A stretch of 64,000 nucleotides of DNA, from positions 434,001 to 498,000 of the forward strand of contig NZ_NEVL01000004.1 of NCBI RefSeq assembly GCF_002261335.1. Reading direction: 5' to 3'. Every line of letters starts with the position of its first letter. Position 1 is the stretch's first letter. The notes under the pieces are model-generated. The model was not told the DNA's origin and ran no database searches. It was given only the letters and a program-made list of their open reading frames with translations. The position numbers and the translations under genes were made by a program. Source of the DNA: Bordetella genomosp. 1. GTDB lineage: Bacteria; Pseudomonadota; Gammaproteobacteria; Burkholderiales; Burkholderiaceae_B. This document shows positions 59,471 through 64,000 of the stretch, piece by piece.

Positions 59471-60379
59471 ATGCGTGCCCTGCTCTCCCGAAATCTTCTT
59501 GCCCTCGCGCTCGCGCTGCCGTTCGCCCTCGGCCTGCCCCTGACGACCGCCCGCGCACAGAACGCGGCCGCGCAGCAGGAGATCGAGGCCGCCGGCCAGG
59601 CCGCCATGGCCGCCGCCAAGGAAGGCCCCGCCGACATCAAGCTGGGCGACCAGGCCGTGCTCAAGCTGCCGGCCGACATGATGTTCGTGCCGCAGTTCCA
59701 GGCCCAGCGCCTGATGGCCGCGCACGGCAACGGCAAGGATCCCAACATGCTCGGCCTGGTGCTGCCCACCGACGAAAACGCCGACTGGGTGGCCACGGTG
59801 AATTTCGAGAAGGCCGGCTACATCAAGGACGACGACGCCAAGAACTGGGACACCGAGGAACTGCTGCAGAGCCTGAAGGACGGCACCGAAGAGGCCAACA
59901 AGGATCGCCGCGAGCGCGGTTTTCCGGAGCTGATGGTGGCCGGCTGGGCCGAGGTGCCGAAGTACGACGGCGACAAGCGCCGCCTGGTCTGGTCGGCCAT
60001 CGCCAAGACCAAGGGCGCCACGGATGAAGACGCCTCGGTCAACTACAACACCTACGCGCTCGGCCGCGAGGGCTACATCTCGCTCGACCTGATCACCAGC
60101 CAGAACCAGGTCGCGGCCGACAAGCACAACGCCCTGACGCTGCTCGATTCGATCCAGTACGTCGACGGCAAGCGCTACGCCGACTTCGACGCCTCCACCG
60201 ACAAGGTGGCCGAATACGGCCTGGCCGCGCTGGTGGCCGGCGTGGCCGCGAAGAAGCTGGGCCTGTTCGCCATGATCGCCGCCTTTGCCGCGAAGTTCGG
60301 CAAGGTCCTGATCCTGGCCATCGCCGCGCTCGGTGGCGGCCTGTGGCGCCGCATGCGCGGCAAGAAGACCGCCGCCTGA
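59471..60379 (+). CDS. DUF2167 membrane-anchored envelope protein
   Basis: The product has 302 residues from the ATG at 59471. A signal peptide (MRALLSRNLLALALALPFAL, cleavage near ARAQ) is followed by a periplasmic DUF2167 domain (IKLGDQAVLKLPADMMFVPQ, VNFEKAGYIKDDDAKNWDTE, GWAEVPKYDGDKRRLVWS). A C-terminal membrane segment (LGLFAMIAAFAAKFGKVLIL) is capped by basic residues. The family is widespread and uncharacterised, often linked to envelope stress. Its stop overlaps the start of the M50 protease gene (TGATG), so the two are translated together. Confidence 0.88.
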   Translation: MRALLSRNLLALALALPFALGLPLTTARAQNAAAQQEIEAAGQAAMAAAKEGPADIKLGDQAVLKLPADMMFVPQFQAQRLMAAHGNGKDPNMLGLVLPTDENADWVATVNFEKAGYIKDDDAKNWDTEELLQSLKDGTEEANKDRRERGFPELMVAGWAEVPKYDGDKRRLVWSAIAKTKGATDEDASVNYNTYALGREGYISLDLITSQNQVAADKHNALTLLDSIQYVDGKRYADFDASTDKVAEYGLAALVAGVAAKKLGLFAMIAAFAAKFGKVLILAIAALGGGLWRRMRGKKTAA

Positions 60380-61104
60380 TGAAGCTGTTGCTGCTGCTGT
60401 GGTCGGGCCTGAAGTTTCTCAAGTTCGGCAAGCTGCTCACCACCGGCGGCACCATGCTGCTGTCGGTGGCCGCCTACGCGCTGGTGTTCGGCTGGCGCTA
60501 TGCCGCCGGCTTCGTGCTGCTGCTGTTCGTGCATGAGATGGGCCATTACATGGCGGCGCGCCAGCGCGGGCTGGCCGTCGGCGCGCCCGCCTTCATTCCG
60601 TTCGTGGGCGCGTGGATCCAGCTCAAGACGTTGCCGCACGATGCCGAGACCGAGGCCTACGTCGGGCTGGCCGGGCCGCTGGCCGGCACGGTCGCCGCGC
60701 TGGCCTGCTATTTCGCCGCGCGCGACACCGGCAGCGACCTGCTGCTGGCGCTCTCGTACGCGGGCTTCTTCATCAATCTCTTCAACCTGATCCCGATCTC
60801 GCCGCTCGACGGCGGCCGCATCACGGCGGTGCTGTCGCCGCGCGTCTGGCTGCTCGGCGTGCCGGTGCTGGTGGCGCTGTTTTTCTGGTCGCCCAGCCCG
60901 ATCCTGATCCTGGTGGCCGTGCTGGCGCTGCCGAGCGCGGCGCGGGCCTTCAAGTACGATCCCGACCTGCCCGAGAACCAGGCCTATTACGGCACCTCGC
61001 TCGAGCACAAGCTCAGCTACGGCACCGCCTATCTCGGCCTGGTCGCGTTCCTGGCCATCATGGCGCACGACGTGCACGACATGCTGTCGCACCTGCGCGG
61101 CTGA
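60379..61104 (+). CDS. Site-2-protease-family (M50) membrane peptidase
   Basis: The product has 241 residues with about six membrane segments. The zinc motif HEMGH lies in the first core helix (FVLLLFVHEMGHYMAARQRG, near 52) and the third ligand in the PISPLDGGRITAVL motif (near 146). Such proteases cleave substrates within the membrane. No PDZ domain is present. The coupling to the DUF2167 gene, whose product has a C-terminal membrane helix, makes that protein a candidate substrate or adaptor; this is an inference. Confidence 0.9.
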   Translation: MKLLLLLWSGLKFLKFGKLLTTGGTMLLSVAAYALVFGWRYAAGFVLLLFVHEMGHYMAARQRGLAVGAPAFIPFVGAWIQLKTLPHDAETEAYVGLAGPLAGTVAALACYFAARDTGSDLLLALSYAGFFINLFNLIPISPLDGGRITAVLSPRVWLLGVPVLVALFFWSPSPILILVAVLALPSAARAFKYDPDLPENQAYYGTSLEHKLSYGTAYLGLVAFLAIMAHDVHDMLSHLRG

Positions 61105-61116
61105 ACGCGCCCGGAC

Positions 61117-61626
61117 TCAACGGCCGGCGGTCGCCGCCAGCGCCACGATGTCTTCGGCGCACTCGTCGGGCGACAGCCGCGCGGTGTTCAGCACCAGGTC
61201 GGAGAACGGCCGCGACGGGTAGCCCTGCTCGTACATTTCCGCCACGCGCGCGCGCTCCTCGGGCGTGAGCCGGCGCTCGCCGCGGTCGGACAGCGCCACG
61301 TCGAGCGGCGGCGACAGCGTCACCACCAGCAGCCGGGCGCCGGCCTCCTGGGCCGCGGCATGCAGCCGCTCGTAGAGGGCCTGGTCCATCGGATAGCCCA
61401 GCACCAGCGTGCCCACGCGCAGCGCGGCAATGGCCTCTGCCAGGCGCGCGTGCGCCTGCTCCCACTGCGCCTCGCGCGGCAGGTCGTCGGGGCCGGCGAG
61501 ATCGTCGCCGTCGATCCAGACGCCCTGCGGCAGCAGCGCGGCCACGCGCGGGCCGATGGTGGACTTGCCGGCGTTGATGGGACCGTTGAGATGAATGACG
61601 CAGGGCGCGCTGACGGGCAGATTCAT
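61117..61626 (-). CDS. P-loop kinase/phosphotransferase-like protein
   Basis: The product has 169 residues from the ATG at 61626. The Walker A motif NGPINAGKSTIG lies at residue 14, WIDGDDLAG is the likely catalytic/Walker-B-like region, and RGERRLTPEERARVAEMYEQ is a lid-type helix. It resembles small P-loop kinases of the chloramphenicol-phosphotransferase/shikimate-kinase/zeta group. The substrate is not determinable. It is convergent with the M50 gene and oriented with the ABC transporter genes 43 nt upstream. Confidence 0.78.
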   Translation of the reverse strand: MNLPVSAPCVIHLNGPINAGKSTIGPRVAALLPQGVWIDGDDLAGPDDLPREAQWEQAHARLAEAIAALRVGTLVLGYPMDQALYERLHAAAQEAGARLLVVTLSPPLDVALSDRGERRLTPEERARVAEMYEQGYPSRPFSDLVLNTARLSPDECAEDIVALAATAGR

Positions 61627-61669
61627 GATGAGGGCGGAATGACGGTTGCAGCCCCCATCGTAACGCGGC

Positions 61670-62434
61670 TCAGCCGCCGCGGTAGTAGACGCAGATGCGC
61701 TGGCCGTCGATCTCGTGCACCCGGATCGGCAGGCCATACAGCGCGCTCAGCAGCGCGGCGTCGATGATCTGGTCTGGTGGCCCCTGGTGGGCCACGCGGC
61801 CGTCGCGCATGGCGACGATCAGGTCGGCGTAGGCGGCGGCGAAGTTCAGGTCGTGCAGCACCACCACCACCGACTTGCCCAGTTCGTCGGCGGCGCGCCG
61901 CAGGATGCGCATCATGGCCACGGCGTGTTTCATGTCGAGGCTGTTGAGCGGCTCGTCGAGCAGGATGTAGCGCGTGTCCTGGCACAGCACCATCGCCACG
62001 AACGCGCGCTGGCGCTGCCCGCCCGACATCTCGTCGAGATAGCGCCCGGCCAGCGGCGCGAGCTCCATGTAGTCGATGGCGCGGTCGATGTGGGCCTTGT
62101 CCTCGAGCGTCAGGCGCCCGCCGCTGTGCGGGAAGCGGCCGAACGCGACCAGGTCGCGCACCGTCAGCCGCAGCGGCAGATGATTGTCCTGGCGCAGGAT
62201 CGCCAGCCGGCGCGCCAGTTCCTTGCTGTCGGCATGCGCCACGTCGAGCTCGTCGACCCGCACCACGCCCGCCGACAGGGGCAGCAGGCGGCTCACCATC
62301 GACAGCAGCGTGGACTTGCCCGCGCCGTTGGGCCCGACGATGGCGGTGATGCCGGCATCCGGCAGGCGCAGGGTCACGTCGTCGACGACGACGCTGGTGT
62401 CATAGCGCTTGGTGACGCCTTGGACTTCGATCAT
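61670..62434 (-). CDS. Ferric-siderophore ABC transporter ATP-binding protein
   Basis: The product has 254 residues: Walker A GPNGAGKSTLL (near 34), Q-loop LRQDNHLPLRLTVRDLVAFG, signature EMSGGQRQRAF, Walker B YILLDEPLNSLDMKHA and H-loop VLHDLNFAAAYAD. The sequence is of the FecE/YclP/VctC iron-chelate type. It energises the two permeases encoded upstream (4-nt overlap with the second). No solute-binding protein gene is inside the window; it may lie further right. Confidence 0.92.
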   Translation of the reverse strand: MIEVQGVTKRYDTSVVVDDVTLRLPDAGITAIVGPNGAGKSTLLSMVSRLLPLSAGVVRVDELDVAHADSKELARRLAILRQDNHLPLRLTVRDLVAFGRFPHSGGRLTLEDKAHIDRAIDYMELAPLAGRYLDEMSGGQRQRAFVAMVLCQDTRYILLDEPLNSLDMKHAVAMMRILRRAADELGKSVVVVLHDLNFAAAYADLIVAMRDGRVAHQGPPDQIIDAALLSALYGLPIRVHEIDGQRICVYYRGG

Positions 62435-63399
62435 GGGCGCCTCCTGCGCAGGATCAGGGCAAGGAACAGCATGCCGCCGATGAACTCGATCACCACGCTC
62501 ACCGTGGTGTTGAGCTCGAGCACGCGTTCGAGCAGGGTCTGGCCGCCGACCAGGAAGATCAGGCCCCACAGCACCGCGGCAGGCACGGTCTGGGCATGGC
62601 GGTCGGCCGGCATGCTGTGATACGCGAGATTGGCCACCAGCAGGCCGAAGAAGGTCACCGGCCCGACCAGCGCGGTGGACACCGCCACCATCACCGTCAC
62701 GGCCGCCAGCGTCGCCATCAGCGTGCGGCGATAGTCCACGCCCAGGTTCACGGCCAGGTCGCGGCCGAGCGCGACCACGTCGTAGCGGCGCCGCATGCGC
62801 CACAGCGCCACGCTGGCCAGCAGCGCGGCCCCGGCGGCCAGCGGCAGCAGCCCCGTGCGCACGCTGTTGAAGCTGGCGAACATGCGGTCTTGCAGGACCA
62901 GGAATTCGTTGGGATCGATCAGCCGCACCACGAAGTTCGAGAGGCTGCGGAACAGCAGGCCGAAGATGATGCCGACCAGCATCATCAGGTGCAGGCTGCG
63001 CGCGCCGCCGGTGAAGAGCCAGCGGAACAGCAGGCAGGCGAAGCCGGTCATGGCGCCGACCTCGAGCAGGAACTGCCAGACCGGCTCGCGCGTCGCCATG
63101 GCGGACAGCCCGAACGCGAACACCACCACGGCCTGGATCAGCACGTACAGGGCGTCGAAGCCCATGATGGCGGGCGTGAGGATGCGGTTGTGCGTGATGG
63201 TCTGGAACAGCACCGACGACACGGCCACGCAATAGGCCACCAGCACCATCGCCAGCAGCTTGCCGCCGCGGAACGGCAGCACGAACGACCACTGGCCGTC
63301 CGCGCCCCAGGTCATGTAGGCGATGCAGCAGGCCAGCGCCAGCACGGCCAGCACCGTGAGCCGCCCGCGCGGCCCGATCGCGGCGAGCCGGTCAGCCAA
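62431..63399 (-). CDS. Iron-chelate ABC transporter permease 2 (FecCD family)
   Basis: The product has 322 residues and starts at a TTG at 63399, overlapping the end of the upstream permease by 8 nt. There are nine or ten membrane helices with FecCD motifs (LLFQTITHNRILTPAIMGFD, NLGVDYRRTLMATLAAVTVM, GPVTFFGLLVANLAYHSMPA). The pattern matches the second permease of petrobactin/vibriobactin-type (YclO/VctG) systems. It forms the inner-membrane channel with permease 1. Confidence 0.9.
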   Translation of the reverse strand: MADRLAAIGPRGRLTVLAVLALACCIAYMTWGADGQWSFVLPFRGGKLLAMVLVAYCVAVSSVLFQTITHNRILTPAIMGFDALYVLIQAVVVFAFGLSAMATREPVWQFLLEVGAMTGFACLLFRWLFTGGARSLHLMMLVGIIFGLLFRSLSNFVVRLIDPNEFLVLQDRMFASFNSVRTGLLPLAAGAALLASVALWRMRRRYDVVALGRDLAVNLGVDYRRTLMATLAAVTVMVAVSTALVGPVTFFGLLVANLAYHSMPADRHAQTVPAAVLWGLIFLVGGQTLLERVLELNTTVSVVIEFIGGMLFLALILRRRRP

Positions 63400-64000
63400 G
63401 ACGGCCTCGCTGACGCAGCAGCAGCCACAGGAACAGCGCGCTGCCGATCACGCCCACCACCGTGCCGATCGGCACCTCGTAGGGGTAGAGCAGCAGGCGG
63501 CCGACGATGTCGCAGGCCAGCACGAACGCGCCGCCCAGGACCGCGACCCACGGAATGGCGCGGCGCATGTTGTCGCCGAACATCAGGCTCACGGCGTTGG
63601 GCACGATGAGGCCGAGAAACGGGATGCTGCCGGCGGTCACCACCACCACCGCCGAGATCGCCGACACGATCAGCATGCCGATGAAGGTCAGGCGCGCGTG
63701 GTTCACGCCGAGGCTGGAGGCGAAGTCCTTGCCCATGCCGGCCAGCGTGTAGCGGTCGGCGGTGATGTAGGCGATCACGGTGAGCACCAGGCCGATCCAC
63801 AGCAGCTCGTAGCGGCCGCGCAGCACGCCGGAGAAGTCGCCCGTGGTCCAGGCGTGCAGCGATTGCAGCAGGTCGTAGCGGAAGGCGATGTAGGTGGTGG
63901 CGGCATGGATCACGCCGCCCAGGATCAGCCCGACCAGCGGCACCAGGAACGGCGAGCGCAGCGGCACGCGGCGCAGCAGCGCGAGAAACAACAGGCTGCC
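63392..64000 (-). CDS. Iron-chelate ABC transporter permease 1 (FecCD family, partial)
   Basis: The frame is open to the right edge, giving the last 202 residues of a permease of about 320. The motifs FASSLGVNHARLTFIGMLIV, GSIPFLGLIVPNAVSLMFGD and VGRLLLYPYEVPIGTVVGVI are typical of the C-terminal half of FecCD permeases. The gene is the upstream partner of permease 2 and the ATPase. The N-terminal part, promoter and any binding protein lie outside the window. Confidence 0.9.
   Translation of the reverse strand, partial: GSLLFLALLRRVPLRSPFLVPLVGLILGGVIHAATTYIAFRYDLLQSLHAWTTGDFSGVLRGRYELLWIGLVLTVIAYITADRYTLAGMGKDFASSLGVNHARLTFIGMLIVSAISAVVVVTAGSIPFLGLIVPNAVSLMFGDNMRRAIPWVAVLGGAFVLACDIVGRLLLYPYEVPIGTVVGVIGSALFLWLLLRQRGRLG

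Overview
The window is high-G+C bacterial chromosome. Gene content and protein style suggest a betaproteobacterium of the Burkholderiales, most likely Alcaligenaceae (Bordetella/Achromobacter-like): a two-partner-secretion/CDI exoprotein end, a complete acetone carboxylase operon, many LysR/TetR/MocR regulators and several broad-specificity fatty-acid operons. This placement is an inference from protein character, not from a marker gene.

Region 1 (1-6.3 kb) is the 3' end of a cdiA-type exoprotein gene with a tRNase-like toxin tip and its immunity gene. An array of decayed toxin tails, lone immunity genes, an IS3 transposase remnant, an inverted barnase/barstar-like pair and degenerate repeats follows. 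G+C is visibly lower inside the toxin/immunity modules. Region 2 (6.3-13.7 kb, minus strand) holds acetone carboxylase acxABC and its sigma-54 activator AcxR, with a clear -24/-12 promoter and a tandem upstream palindrome. Region 3 (13.8-18.3 kb) is a MocR/GabR-type regulator divergent from gabT-gabD. Region 4 (18.3-22.4 kb) carries an IMPase-family phosphatase, a sirtuin, an MFS transporter and serine acetyltransferase.

Region 5 (22.5-27.4 kb, minus) is an unusual cluster. Two LuxR-type regulators have receiver domains lacking the phospho-acceptor aspartate. They are followed by a phosphomannomutase-like protein with altered active-site loops and a phosphoglucose-isomerase-like protein that has lost its catalytic residues. 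Region 6 (28.0-42.4 kb, plus) is a large fatty-acid beta-oxidation block headed by a TetR gene with a PsrA-like operator: acyl-CoA dehydrogenase, two thiolases, two multifunctional hydratase/dehydrogenases of opposite domain order, FadL, a hot-dog protein, a chalcone-isomerase-like protein and FadD.

Region 7 (42.4-45.0 kb) has three separate tRNA-Arg(ACG) genes on the minus strand, each with its own promoter and hairpin terminator. The first two flank an old-yellow-enzyme gene and an ArsR regulator. Region 8 (45.1-51.0 kb) holds a TonB-dependent receptor, a drug-efflux MFS, an NTF2-like protein with a TetR regulator and perfect operator, and a LysR gene. Region 9 (51.0-59.3 kb, plus) is a fused double ABC exporter followed by a lipid-type cluster: a membrane hydroxylase, a desaturase, a ketoacyl-synthase-III/haem-oxygenase-like-oxidase fusion and an unknown partner. 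I rate this the best candidate for an undescribed pathway. Region 10 (59.4-64 kb) has a DUF2167 protein coupled to an M50 protease, a P-loop kinase-like protein and the start of a ferric-siderophore ABC transporter that runs off the right edge.
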